Source of the DNA: Trametopsis cervina
Lineage: Eukaryota > Basidiomycota > Agaricomycetes > Polyporales > Irpicaceae
NCBI GenBank assembly: GCA_022385755.1
Contig: MU278366.1
Span: 1 to 64,000, forward strand
Direction: 5' to 3'
Length of the DNA stretch: 64,000 nucleotides
The notes beneath the pieces were generated by a model that saw nothing but the letters and a program-made list of their open reading frames with translations, searched no databases and had not been told where the DNA came from. Positions 1-12,119 of the stretch are shown here, piece after piece. Each line of letters opens with the position of its first letter. Position 1 is the stretch's first letter. A program made the translations under genes and the position numbers.

Positions 1-1508
1 TAGTAGGTCCATATGGGTATCTACCTTGGTGCCAAGTTTCGTCCAAAATGCCCAGTCCAATTTTATTGACGGGGTAGCTAATTTCTTAGTAGAATGACAG
101 TGGGGCAAATAGTACATGTGGCGGGGTACCGCAGTTCGTGTACCGTACGCAACCCCATGACGGCGGGGGACTCTTGGATGGAGTACTTGCGCTTGGTGTG
201 TGGGACGGTGGGGCATTGATGACGAGGGTGCGGGAGCTGGTGCGGCGGGGAGGGTTGATGATGTGGATGTTGATGGGACGTTGATGGCAACCGGCGCTGC
301 GGGCGCCGACGCAATAATGAAGTTGATATATATAGTAATAGGCCCTTTGATTAATATCACTATGCTTGGGTGTACTAATTAGATTAGTTATATGTAATAT
401 ATACGGTGTTGTTAGTTAGTTATGTTCTTGAATGTAGTAGGGCGGTACTGCACACTCACTATATCTTCGCAGAGTGCGCAAGTGGCCGCTATTAGCGGCC
501 ACCTGCACAGCCGGGCAGCATGAGTGAGTTGCAAGCGCCGGATGGTCACAGTACAGGCAGAGTCGCCACTGGCGAGCCAAGCAGCCTGACCAGCACGCCA
601 TAGAGGACCGGCCTGTGTCAAGGCTCGCCACTGGCGACACCTCTGCTGCTAGCCCGTCCAGTGAATGTGCGGCCAGTGTGGGCGCGCCGACAGGGACCTG
701 TCTGCATCAACACTCGCCACTGGCGGTACTCTGCCCAGTGCGGCCCCACGGTGCTCGTCAAACTGCTCTGCAACCAGAAGGCGGTTGCAGCCAACTCGGT
801 GGAATGCTCTAATAAGAGCAATATTATTGTCTGTAGAGGATGTAGCTGTGTCAGCGGCGTGATATAGCAGGGACAAAAGGTCATAGCCACCCAATAGACA
901 GTGACTTGACCAGTTCAAACAAGGCGTAGACGGCCTACAGCCGATGACGGAGTGATATCTATTTCGCCAACCATGGGCCACAGTTTATGAGACTTGTCGA
1001 CAGGCAGCATCTGTCGTGCACGACTATAATCCCCTGTCATTCCGCCCGGCCCAACCCTTGGTGTCCTTCAGGTGAGTCGGCTCTTCGTGAGACTACGCCG
1101 AGCACAACTATCGCGCAATCCTCGAGTCCACCACTCGTTGCTGTCTACTCTGCCTTCTCCACAACATGTTCGCATTCTACAAGCACAACACTGATGAAGA
1201 TTCAGATAACGGAAGTAGAGCCCAGGAAGCATACCTGCATCTGAATCGTTCTGCTGGCCTCGCACACCTCCGGCAATGTCTGATCGATAACAGGCGGCTG
1301 TACGAAGAGAAATTGCAGCGCATATGAGCGCGACCGCACGGTGACGACAAGAATGTCATGTTTGAATGATAAGGGCCTAGGTAAGAGTAAATTGTTTATA
1401 CTCTCCTTGGTATTACTTTCACTCACTTTGTGGTTATAACGTCCCCGTGGTAATCCTACCCAGCCCAGCGAACCCACCACAAATATACTCCGACGCGCGG
1501 ACCACAGG
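1..1508. other. Gene-free left flank
   Basis: No reading frame here looks like a real gene: all are short, overlap on both strands and carry no recognisable motif. The only structure seen is the group of short palindromes at 482-726, listed separately. The stretch looks like intergenic or decayed DNA. Confidence 0.5.
482..726. repeat. Cluster of short palindromes
   Basis: A perfect inverted repeat with 10-nt arms around one base lies at 482-502 (arm GTGGCCGCTA). Three copies of the near-palindrome TCGCCACTGGCGA follow at 563-575, 625-637 and 714-726, the last with one base changed (final A to G). They may be remains of a small foldback element, or hairpins; no target-site duplication was found. 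Confidence 0.5.
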
Positions 1509-2063
1509 TCAGCTCTGGTGCCGACTACGCTTAAGGCACTGCGATAACGCGAGTCGGAGCCCGCGATAACACTGCGTCTCCCAATGCGGATGTGCTGTTT
1601 GGGGCCGAACGTTGCGTGTCGCGGAAGACATAAGTGGCTTCCATACGAATGGTATCAGCGCGTTACGCACCCTGTGCTCGACGATAGAGAGACTTAGCGG
1701 GATGTGGAGTTTTACAGAGCAAATTAGGCCGGGCTGTTCAGCGACGGAATGCGAGTTCTCCAAGATGCGACTAAGAGTCGCTGGATAGTCTGAGTTGAAA
1801 GAGAACTGACATTCATCATTGTATCTCCTAAGAAACTCGAATGGCTTGACGCTACGAGAATCGCAAAGTACGGTGTAGGCCAGCAAAATAGTGCGGGAAC
1901 GCCATACGATCATGTGGAAGTTCTGCTGGACACCAACGCACTGTTCTTCGCGAACTTCTCCAACGTGCAGCACCCGACGCAAGGATCCAATCATAAACAC
2001 TTGCTTGAGCTTGCAGATTTTGACGGTTGGCCCGCTCCCGAACTGATCTTCTACCTCTTCCAT
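1509..2063 (-). CDS. Uncertain 184-aa ORF
   Basis: This is an uninterrupted ATG-to-stop frame of 184 codons on the minus strand. I recognise no domain, and there is no conserved neighbour. An overlapping frame of 95 codons exists in the same place. It may be a chance frame, an exon of a decayed gene or part of an old mobile element. It is listed only because it is one of the longer ATG frames in the gene-poor left end. Confidence 0.18.
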   Translation of the reverse strand: MEEVEDQFGSGPTVKICKLKQVFMIGSLRRVLHVGEVREEQCVGVQQNFHMIVWRSRTILLAYTVLCDSRSVKPFEFLRRYNDECQFSFNSDYPATLSRILENSHSVAEQPGLICSVKLHIPLSLSIVEHRVRNALIPFVWKPLMSSATRNVRPQTAHPHWETQCYRGLRLALSQCLKRSRHQS

Positions 2064-3440
2064 ATTCAGGTTTCCCGCTGATCACTCGCGATATCAACTC
2101 GCTGCAATTCCTCGCGAGTTGCTTCCGTTTTTTCGACATCCGAGCTGAGTCGAGCCCAAAACCCTCCGGAGTTTCTGTGTGCCGGCCACGTACATGTGAG
2201 TACCACTCTCATAGCAGTCGTCGCTGTATGCATACCTCTTACCCATATACCAACCAACGTGCTCTCATCCCTCCTGGATCAACTCCCTAAGGCCAGGCGT
2301 CGACGCTCGTGCACCCGAAAACTCGCAGCACAGAGCGGTCTGACTTGAGAACTTCCACCGATCGAGCCCCTCCGCGCCTTCGATTCACGATCAACGAAAG
2401 CCGTACAGTACCGTAGAATCTGGTCTGTCCCTGACTAGCAATGCTGCAGTATGTACCCTTACGAGGCGAAAGGGGAAAATCTGCAGAACGAGCAGTTATC
2501 CTATACGAGGGACCTATCCAGCCACTGATGGGGAAGGAGCGCACGATCGGGTCGGGTGGAGGACCAGTCGAGCACCGAACGGATGCAGGGCTGGACTGCG
2601 CGAGAATGGCGGCGCCGGACGTAGAAGGAAGACGTAGAGGATGCGCTCGCCTTCGCAGAATGTCCCGTGCGCAACGCGACACATCTCTTGCAATACAGAG
2701 CGCGAAGGGCGAAGTCCGACATTTGGCGGTCACTGAGGCCGGTGAGGGACGAGGACGTTGGGAGAGGTACAGTACAGAACAGTACTGTGCTGCGTGTGTC
2801 AGTCAAACTCATTTACAGTTGCTAACAAGCTGTAACCCTACCCACCGTCTGAAGACGGCTCTCCATTACTGAGTCTCATAGGCGTTGATAAGCGTTGGCA
2901 TTATCATGAGGGCTCGGTTGAAACGACGGCGGTAAGCGATAAGGGCGACGGATGCGCGCGTTGAGGGACGCGTGCGGCGTAAAACAACAGCAGCGGTGCG
3001 CGTGCACATAGAGAAACGGGACAGCGAACTAGAGCAGCAGCGCTTGCAGGGACGAAGAGCATACTCAGGATGAGGAGGTGAGGGCATTGACACAGCGGCA
3101 AGCAGTTGACACGAGGGAGGCGGACAATGAGGGACTTCAGCGCGGGCAGAGACAGGATGTGTGGGGGCGGCAAGTAGGGCAAAGGGCAGTGCAAGAGAGG
3201 AGGTTGTACGAGAGATGCAGCGCGAGTAATGCTGGCGAGAGGGGAGGCACAAAGGACAGGCTACGTGGCAGGAGCGAGCAGGCAAAGGCGAGGGCGGGGA
3301 CAAGATAGATAGCGAAGGTGGCGTAGTGTGCAAAGCAGCGCAGCGAAGGTGGGTGCGGGGGCACAGTGGGGATCGGCTGCAGAAAGAGGCACGAGGGAGG
3401 TGGCATGGGGCAAGCAAGTGAGGGCGGGGGTGGCCAAGGA
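2064..3440. other. Intergenic DNA with a purine-rich strand
   Basis: No gene is recognised. From about 2930 to 3440 the plus strand is strikingly rich in A and G (runs such as GAGGGAGGCGGACAATGAGG), so both strands give long low-complexity frames (arginine/glutamate/glycine-rich forward, proline/serine/cysteine-rich reverse). These frames are composition artefacts. Confidence 0.45.
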
Positions 3441-3449
3441 GTCATGGGG

Positions 3450-5580
3450 ATCTACGGGTGGCGTTCTTGCTCTTACACCTGTATTGCTCTCCTTCTATGG
3501 TATCCTCGCGGTCGCGCCGCCTCACTCGGTGCTCTTCATGCTGACGTCCGGGTCCCTCGCACTGATTATGGTAAGCCGTCGACCCTGCGGATTGCCCCAT
3601 GACCGTCAGCGTTACCCTCTCCGGCGAGTTCGCTTCAATTTAAGATTGGACGGGCGTACTCTGTTCTCGAGGAGGCAGTTTCATGCGACGCTCTGCTCGA
3701 CGAGCTTCAAGCGGATCGCATACTCTGACCCTGCCTTGACCAGAGGGGCATGCCTGGGACACCCGACGAGCAGCGAGTTAATGCCTCCACCGTTCATGCC
3801 GATAAATCCAGAGTGTATGCGATTTGCGGACGCACGCTGCGTGTCATTCACCCAGATACAGAGCTGTGCCTAGAGGGAGGGGAGGGTCCAGAACGGCAGG
3901 AGGGTGAGTCGCGTTGGTCTTGGTGCATGGGAACCGTCGGGCGACTCAGCTAGAAGACCAGGTAGTCGCTTTTTTGACCCTGTGGTATGTGTGTTTCAAT
4001 AAGCGGGGAGACGTGCGTGTGGCGAGCTAAGTCTGTGGGGAGTTTCTCGAGGTGATCAGATACTTGCTTGTCCCTGCGGGTGGTGGGAACGGCAGTCGCA
4101 ACTTGAGTCGCAGGGGCAAGTAACTTTCAAGGTGAGGGGATGCTGCAGACGCATCCTGATCGCGGTGTCGGATGCTCGTCCTCAGTTGGATAGCAGCCTC
4201 TGTGCGTTCTACGGCTCAACCAGTCTTCTAACGTCTTACAGCAGCCCAGGTACGCGGAAGGCCCCCACCAAACGAAGATGCTTCGCACCCGAACGACACG
4301 GTAGTACGAATTGTCCGTACTGTCGCCGTTTTTGCGAATGAACAGGTCCTGACGTTCACATGTGAGAACGCGAACGTCTGGCTGAGGTATATGGGGCTAC
4401 TGCGTACCGGACATGGCGCCCATCGTGCCCACCGTCCAGGCCTGTCGCCGCGCAGGCAGGAGCAGGGCATATACGAGCGACGTGCAGCAGCGCGGGCGTG
4501 GTGGGGATGTTGTTGCCGTTCAGCAAGGGCTTGACGCAAATTGGCACGAACGAGGAGACCAAGGAAGGCGAGAGATGCTGTGAAGGGCGCAGACGAAGAG
4601 GATGTTGTTTGAGCAGTTGAAGGAAAGCCAACGCTGTGTGCTTAATGTTAAATAACGGGTCACCAGAGCCTGAGGCATGTTGTGCTCACTGTCGTTGAGC
4701 TGGACGAGGAGACCACGTGAGATGTGCTATTCAGGAGACCGGAGCTGGCACTCACCTAGTACGACCTCAACCTTCTTCTTCAGCCGGGGTTTTCCGCAAT
4801 AGCGTGGAAGACTTGTGTAAGTTATAGCTGTCGATCTTTGCCAGGTCGGGCTACTCTATTCGCGCACGTTTACGGTGAGGAACAAGGCGCAAGAGGCGCC
4901 TGTTCGTCGACGTCATGTTGTGGCGGCAGTTGACGGAGTTGACGTTTCAACTTCCGTAGCAATGACCGATATCGTGGAACAAACCAGTCAGACACAACTA
5001 CAGCAAGATGAGGAAAGAAGGCAAAAGCGGCTGGTAAATATGATATCCATATTGCACAACATATGCTCATTGCAGTTTGTTGTTATATACAGCCCCCAGC
5101 CAGTCTCGACCTTTCCGTGCGATCTGGCAAGAACACTTGGTGACGGAGGAGGCAGTTGAGTTTGTACGTTGTCGACCGGTACGTATCCGCTACATAACGC
5201 GCGAGTATAGCGGGGCATCTCGTCGCAGGATGCCACGCAAATTACACACCTGAGGTTCTTCATGTATCAGCCCTATTGTGAATGCCACCGCGCGTGCGAT
5301 CCGGAACAGTTGCGCGAGCTTGGATTAGGACTTGCTTGCAGCGACACATTGGCGTGACCAGCGCAGATGACGAAGAAATCGAAGTGCAATTGCAGAACGT
5401 ACGTACACGCGGTCGTGGTTAACCTACGCCAGATCACTGCTATCACCGCCGACTCGCCCCGCCTCCTCTCCGTCATCGTTACCATCGCGCCAGAGTCCAG
5501 TGTTGGCAGTCACGATAGGGGTCGCCGTGGTCTACGGACTCTTAATGGGGTGAACCAGCCGTGCTGCGAGCGTGAGTGAC
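3450..5580 (+). pseudogene. Possible remains of a multi-exon gene
   Basis: Several short plus-strand segments read like exons but cannot be joined into one frame. One is a hydrophobic segment at about 3460-3580. Another starts at the ATG at 3750 and reaches a GTGAGT donor near 3904. A third follows a CCAG acceptor near 4250 and reads about 50 codons with normal amino-acid composition, ending near 4400. A glutamine/glutamate-rich segment lies at 4875-5035, and a short valine-rich one at about 5395-5510. I could not identify a family. They may be a decaying gene, or chance. This is inference from appearance only. Confidence 0.2.
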
Positions 5581-6834
5581 GAACGGGCATCACGCCTCCT
5601 GCAGCGCACCTACAACGAACAGCGATGACTATCATCAGAACTAATTGCACGAAAAGCAGACGAGGTACGCACCTGAGCACCTCTCTTCTGCCCTCCCTGC
5701 ATCCTGGTGTTCGCTCCGAACGCGCGCGACGAGAAAGTCAATCGCAAGGAGCAAGATCAAGATCAAACTCGTACCGAATTCGGAGAGCGCACGTACGCGT
5801 GACCACAGCCCACACGTCCCCTTCATCGCCACCGACCGCCGGCGCAGTCAAAACAGACAACGAAACAGACTGCGGCAAGGGGACGAACAGTCAGCACGCC
5901 TGAGTCCACCTCGGACATCAAGATGGGACGCTCACGCCCGCGCGCCGAGGAGCCCACGAGCGTGAAATTGGTTTCTAATCTACAGTCACTCTACCCCTCT
6001 CCTGTTGCCTGTCGTATCGTTCTCGTTTGCAAAGAAGCATAATCGACTGACATTGGGGGACCCCTCCAATTGTGCCACTCCGTGCCTGCGTGTCGACGCC
6101 ACACTCGCAGAATGATGCTACAGATGACTCTCCAATAAGGCATACCTCGGGAATATTCATCCCTCCACAATGCTTACGAGTCCAGGTTGTGGAACAACTT
6201 AGTAAAATAGCGAACAGCTCAAACTATCTTCTGGTCCCAGCCATCACTAGGTCTGGCCACGCTTTGCGAGGGGGTGAGGCCAAGAGTAGGTATGCCTTAT
6301 TGGAGAGTCATCTGTACTCGAAGAATAAAATGAACTCCGTCTTCATCCGCGTGCATATCCGAATTCGAAGGCTGGGCTCACCGGTCATGTTTCCATACTC
6401 TATCACACTATTTTCCATTCTTTCAGATCATGTCACGATTGTTTTGGCAATTTATGAATTGTGAATTATGACATCTGTGTGTCTGGTACTACTGTGCACT
6501 GCTGTTGCTAGGAGATGGGTGCGTGCGTTGTTGCGTTCTATGTGTACATATGCAGATTCGCATGTGAAGAGAGAGATGATAAAATCGAAAAGTGAGGGAG
6601 AGGCGTTGCGCGAGCGCGCGCGATTACACTGATGAGAACAGAAAATATATCATTGGTGCGGTGTATGCGAAGGAAATCGAAGAGAAGAACGAGAAATTGC
6701 AGAGTGAGATGGGATGATGTGCATGCTGGAGCGAAACGATAGATAGAGATGGAGTCGGCGGTGGCTCGGATATGTGTGAGCCCGCGTTGAGAGTCGATGA
6801 AGACGATAGACTGTATGCGTGATGCGTATTTTGG
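5581..6834. other. Intergenic, nothing recognised
   Basis: This holds the 3' flank of the cyclin gene on its right side. Short frames on both strands lack motifs and neighbours. No RNA gene or repeat was noticed. Confidence 0.45.
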
Positions 6835-8095
6835 CTACGCCGCGATGGCGACGGGCATGGGCATCGGTATCGAGCCAGACACACTCGAGCCACTTGAGCT
6901 CGCACAGCTCGAGACGGGCGAGACCTCCTCCGAGCTGCTCCCCGAACTCGAGCGATGGTGATGATGGCTGTGGTGGAAGTGGGGGATGGGGAATGACTTG
7001 AGGAGGTGCAGCGCGTTCGAGAGCCTGTGGTGATGTTGTTGCTGCTGTTGATGATGGTGGACGAGCGGGGCGGGTTTGGACTCGACGGGCTCGGGGTGAT
7101 GGTGCGGATGTGATTGCTCTTCGTGCTTCGCGACGGCGATGTCGGTAGTGCTCTCGTGCGGGAGAGCAGGTGTGACCGGCATGCGGTCCTCCTCGTCCTC
7201 CGACTCGCTCTCATCGTCGCTCCATCTCGATCCCTCCAACTCCTCCTCCGTGCTCGCGTGTCTCTTGTGGTGGTGGTGGACGCGTACGTGCTCCGGCTCT
7301 TGTGTGTGTTGCGGGAGTTCGACATGAACGCGGTGATGCGAGCGAACGTGGTTGCGTGCGCGGGGCGATGCGGGCGGCTCGACTGCGGCCATGAGCGCGG
7401 GGTAGTGCGAGAGGATGTCGGCGTCGGTCACAGCGAGCTCGTAGTCGAGGACGTCGAGGAACTCGCGCTCGATGCGTCCGATGTCGCGCTTGCCAAAGAC
7501 ACCCGTGCAGAGTGCCCAGTGGACGTTCTTGAGCGTCGAGTCGTTGGTATACTGTGCGCGTCTCATTAGCACCGATGAATGGCCAAGCGGTGAAAGAAAG
7601 GAGACTAACCTTGTTGGCAAGTATGAGTGCGCCGAGGAAAACACGCTCGCAGGCCCACTGCTCGAGTGCGATCTGGAGATGCGGGCGGGCGCGGTCCATG
7701 TATGCGAGGGCGACTAGGAGGACCGGCACGGTTACTTCGGCCTTTGTGAGGACGGAAGTGGCGAAGGTCTGGAAGGCGGCGTGCAGCGGCGTTGGGCGCG
7801 TTGCACGACGACCCCTTGTACTTGATGAAGACGATGACGATGGGGAAGAACTTGAGGATGAGGGCTTGCCCATGGCGTAGTCGACGGTGTCGATGACGCA
7901 GTCAACCGCGTACTCTGGATAGATCATGAGCTGATTGCACTAGGCTCGAGACGATTGCGACATACCAATGAGAACACGGGACATCTTCAGGTGGGTCATC
8001 TCGAGGAGCTCCGGTGAATGGAGGGAGGCGTCGACGAGGCTTGCGCGGTGGATGGCAGTGGCAGAGGCGTCAGAGATCGGCACTGCGGACGGCAT
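6835..8095 (-). CDS. PHO80-like (Pcl-type) cyclin
   Basis: Predicted cyclin partner of a Pho85/CDK5-type kinase. Exons are 8095-7966, 7914-7610 and 7551-6835, joined through introns of 51 and 58 nt, giving 383 aa. The start is the ATG at 8095, which opens with a short alanine/serine-rich leader. The cyclin box spans roughly residues 55-200. It is recognisable from the helix with TVPVLLVALAYMDR, the helix ending LGALILANK just before intron 2, and the segment IEREFLDVLDYEL with the FL..LDY signature of PHO80-like cyclins. A serine run near residue 65 interrupts the N-terminal part. The last 140 residues are low complexity: acidic, then rich in histidine and glutamine, then serine-rich. In fungi this family acts in phosphate sensing, glycogen metabolism or cell-cycle entry; which one applies here cannot be told. 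Family assignment is firm, exact role is not. Confidence 0.85.
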
Positions 8096-10229
8096 TGTTG
8101 CTCAGCTGTTGTGGATGGGTGCTGAGGCGAAGGAGGAGAGGGCGAACGCGGTCGAGGACGGACGAGGGGAGGGGGCGAAGGTGGGAGGGTGGCTGTGGCG
8201 GAGAGGAGGGCAGAGGCTGGGTAATATAGGGACGGAGGCATGGTGGGCTGAGCGAGTCAAAAAAGCGCAGGAGAGAGGCGTAGCACCGTACCGAAGCAGA
8301 GGCCGGCGGGTGGGAGAAGGGAAAGGAAAGATCTGACGCCATAGATCCCAGATGGGCCCGCCCGATCTCCGAGCCGAGCGAGAGAAAGAGAAAGACAAGA
8401 GCGAGAAAATTGGCGGTGGCGGGGAGGGCAGCAGCGAATTAGGCGCGTGGGTGTTAAATTAGATTGCGTGGAAGCGCGTCTCCCCGATCTCCCCCTGCTC
8501 GAGCGATGTCAGCGGCTGTGACTCACCCACGGCGTGCTGCTGCGCCCCAGGGATGCCGTCTCCCCCCGGCAAGCCGTTGGTGCGTGCACGGCAAGAGGAG
8601 GCCACACTACTGCCACACAGCAATGGCAATGACGACCGCAGTCTATTACTGTGCATCTCCATCATACACCGTAGTCCACTCTAACGATCATTATCTACCG
8701 AGCACTCTAATTACAGTAACGACATTGACTATAGATAACTGCGCCGATTCCGATAAATGCGAACGAAGACCCGCGGGGGCGCTCTATGGACGGCTTGGGT
8801 GATTCAGCAGTCTGACTGTGTCGTGCACGGGACGAGCGAAGGCACAGCCGATGACTGTCCTCCTCCGACCTCGTCCGGCCCCGTTCTCCGACCACAACCA
8901 AAGAGGCACACCGTCCGATCTGACCAGCTCTCTCCGACTGATCTCCTCCAACGAACGTGGAGAGACACGTATCGGTCGATGGCTGCGACTGCTGCTGCTC
9001 CTACTGGGGCAGGCAAAGCGCATGAGCCGGCGCCGCGCACACAGACGCACTCCATCGGCATGCTAATAGTGAGACTCCCGCTAGCCGCTGCTGGTGATGC
9101 TCGCCCACGATGCTCTGATCGCTCCCTCGCGCGCCGTGCAACGATATATAGACCGACGCAGACGGACAATGGGCGGGTAGCCAGTCATCTTCCCTCACTG
9201 CTTCCGCGGGAGAGCGCGCGCCTAGATCGCTCATTTGCCCCATCGCCCCGGCATCTTAATCGTGCACTGCGATTGGCTAACAAGCTTCCCGCGGATCCCT
9301 TTCGCAGGGGATGAGTCAGCGGCCGAGGAGCTGTGTTGAGTGTCGTGGACCGCATTTATCAGCGCGTGTGGGGTGCATACAGTATCGACGTGCTGTCGGT
9401 GATTGGTAAGGTTGTGTACAGTCACTCTCTGCGTCCTACCACCGGTCTATGGAATTCTCTATCATCGCGAGCGATGTCGTGTCGCCATCTATGCGAGATA
9501 AGAGGAACGGAATCACCTCGAAGCATCCAAGAAATGGTCGTGCTTACCCATCAGTAAGTTTCCTCGAATACCTAGGACATGAAGATGAGAAACCTGTGTA
9601 CGCACTGCGCAACCCTCGAAGCTTGAAGCACCTGCCAAATATCGTAGCCACCGTGCCTCTTCTGGGCAGCGCCACGCATCAGCGCAGTATCGGGCGCGCA
9701 GATCTCAGCGCGACACGCCCGCCACTCTCCCGGGGATCACCCCGCCACGTCTGCTTCCCTTAAATTCTGGATCGTTGGACGCGACCCTCGACACGGCAAA
9801 TCACAGCCCTTGCCGTAGTTTCTGTCCCAACTGTTGCTGTTGTGTCTCGCTTAGATGACAATAGCGGCGAGCTTCTACAACACCCACAATATCCCTCCAT
9901 CCCTCTATCCAACAAACCGTCCACCCGGTACGTGATTGCCCATTGTTCGCATTCTCTGATCGCACCATACAGTACGTGCTTCTCTCTAAATTCATTCACG
10001 CCTCTCAGGGCAAATTGTCCGTCTTCTCACGCACGCGGAATGAGGGGGATAGATTGTGATGCACGATCGCGGAAGTGCATTCTGCGTCGAAATGCAGATC
10101 GAAAGCGTGACAGAATCGAACGCGAAATGCCAACACGGAGGAGGCGCGACGTGCGGCGCGCACGGGGACACGGATGATGGAAGTCGGGAATTGCAGAGGT
10201 GCGCTGTCGTGCAAACACCAACACACGTC
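8096..10229. other. Gene-free region upstream of the cyclin
   Basis: Contains the divergent flank of the cyclin promoter. All frames are short or arginine/proline-rich on both strands, with no recognisable protein. A TATA-like ATATATA lies near 9142 but no gene follows it. Nothing else was seen. Confidence 0.4.
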
Positions 10230-11960
10230 ACACGTCGCCGCCACCATACCAATAAATTCGCGTTCTAATTCGACAATCGACACTCGACGTGGCATGGCAT
10301 GGCTGCCGTCAATAAACGCAATTTCCGGCGGACGGGCGCGCGATGGCCTGGTATGGAAACCGACCGCGCTCGGCGTCGCACTCTATCAGACGGGACGCGT
10401 GCGTCGCTCTGTTTATTAGGCCGAGTGGGTCGAGTGGGTCGAGGCCTGGCTTCCGTGTGTCCGGATTTCCGGAAATGCGTGGAGTGGAATAGAGGCGTCG
10501 TTCGTTGTCGACTGCCACCACGTCCTCCATGGTATGTTCTTCGACACTCGACGCGTCCGCTCATCGACCTCTGCTGCGCCATCGTCGCACTTCACCCTCG
10601 TTACTTCTCTCCAGTCGACTGTCGCTCGGCAGTTGCTCAAACCCGTCCGTCGCGCACAGATAGACTTCCTCCTATCCCTCATCTCACCGCCGCCGCCACC
10701 CCCAGTCACATCATGAGACGCGCCCTGTATGCGTCGAGTAGACGTACAGGTAAGCTCATTCACTTCCTTCTATCTATCTCTCACGCGCCGTAGGCCCCAA
10801 AGCCGCGCTCAAACACAAGGAACGTGACTTACTACAGATTCAAACGCGTCCATCGCGTCGCACTCCCACACAACCCTCGAGGCAACTCCCACAGACCGAT
10901 ACACTCGCGCCGATCACGAGACACCGACGCGTCTCACATCCCCGCACGCATACATGCACCCACAGCTGCGCAGGCAAGGGCGCCTCGCCCACCGTTTCAT
11001 AACTTACCTCCCGCATCACCAGTCGCCGGACGCGCGGATCGGCCTGCCGTACCACGGAGCTGGTCGCGCCCGACCGACAGTCAGTGTCAAGAGACGCGCG
11101 TCGTGTCAGGGGCATGTGCCGATGGGCGGTGCTTGTCCTTGAGAGGAGACGCGGAGGTGTGTTTTATTCCGTCGTTCATCGGTCTTTCGAGTTTTAGTGC
11201 CGGTGCGAGGCACATGGATGTGCTCGTTTGTTACAGGAACACTGACTACCTGTTCTCTCGTTCTTGTTGCAGGAATATAGTCTGTTGCGCGTTTATGGAA
11301 GGAGATCCGTTTCAACCCTTCTCAGCGCGGTCTGAGGTGAACTGGACAGGTGAACGTCTATCGTCAGACCGTGTTGGGGCTTGCTGACGATTTCGGTCTG
11401 CAGGCGCGTGGGCGAGGCTTCAACCTAGCCTATATGCGTTTTACTGGCAGCATATATGCACTCTCCCAGGTGCACAACAACATGAGAATCACGAAGCTAC
11501 GAGCGTTGTCTCATCAAGGTGCGCATACATCCAGCTTCCCGTTCGCCCTTCAGTACTGAAAACTCGCATCGCGAACAGCGAGCAGTAGCCACGCGTATCA
11601 ACAGCATACACTCACACAGCGCGAATACATGGACCCATCGCTCACATACACTACTCGCTCCCGCTCGCGGGCTACGGAAACCAGGAGGCGCGTGCTATGC
11701 ACCACACGACGTACGTGATGACGCCGACCCTGTCATGTTCGGTCCACGGCAGATTATGAGAGAACGCGCTACTCTCGCGATGAAGACGTGCTCCTTCTGC
11801 ATCGGCATCGTCGCTGTTACAAGTTTGCGGTGGTGCGGTGCAGTCAGCAAGTGGAGCGGCGAGCTAGACAGACGTCACTGTACCATCGACTCTGGTCTCC
11901 TGGATGCTGTCAGGCGAACGCGTTGGTCAGCGGCATGGAAGGCCGGTATCAAGACCGGTC
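10230..11960 (+). repeat. Diverged tandem repeat, copy A
   Basis: This segment is collinear with copy B at 12120-13710. Matching landmarks are ACACGTCGCC (10230 and 12121), GCGCGGATCGG (11032 and 12730), GGGCGGTGCTTGTC (11124 and 12859), GGTCCACGGCA (11741 and 13494) and TTGGTC.G.GGCATGGAA (11923 and 13671). The offset varies from about 1700 to 1890 bp, so indels are present. Reading frames are not conserved between copies, which argues against a protein gene. Confidence 0.7.
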
Positions 11961-12119
11961 TTGATCTCGCCCCGCCTCTTACAACTGCAAGTGACGTGCG
12001 CATTCATCCCACTCCACTGAGTCCAGGACGCAAAGGCTAGCTCAATGACGGACAACGTGAATTCACATCGACCGCAGGTCTATACACTTTTTCAGAACTC
12101 GTCTTGGTCAAGTGCGCGC

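Noticed and set aside
9130..9170. TATA-like ATATATA as a gene promoter
   Set aside because: No credible reading frame follows within several hundred bases.
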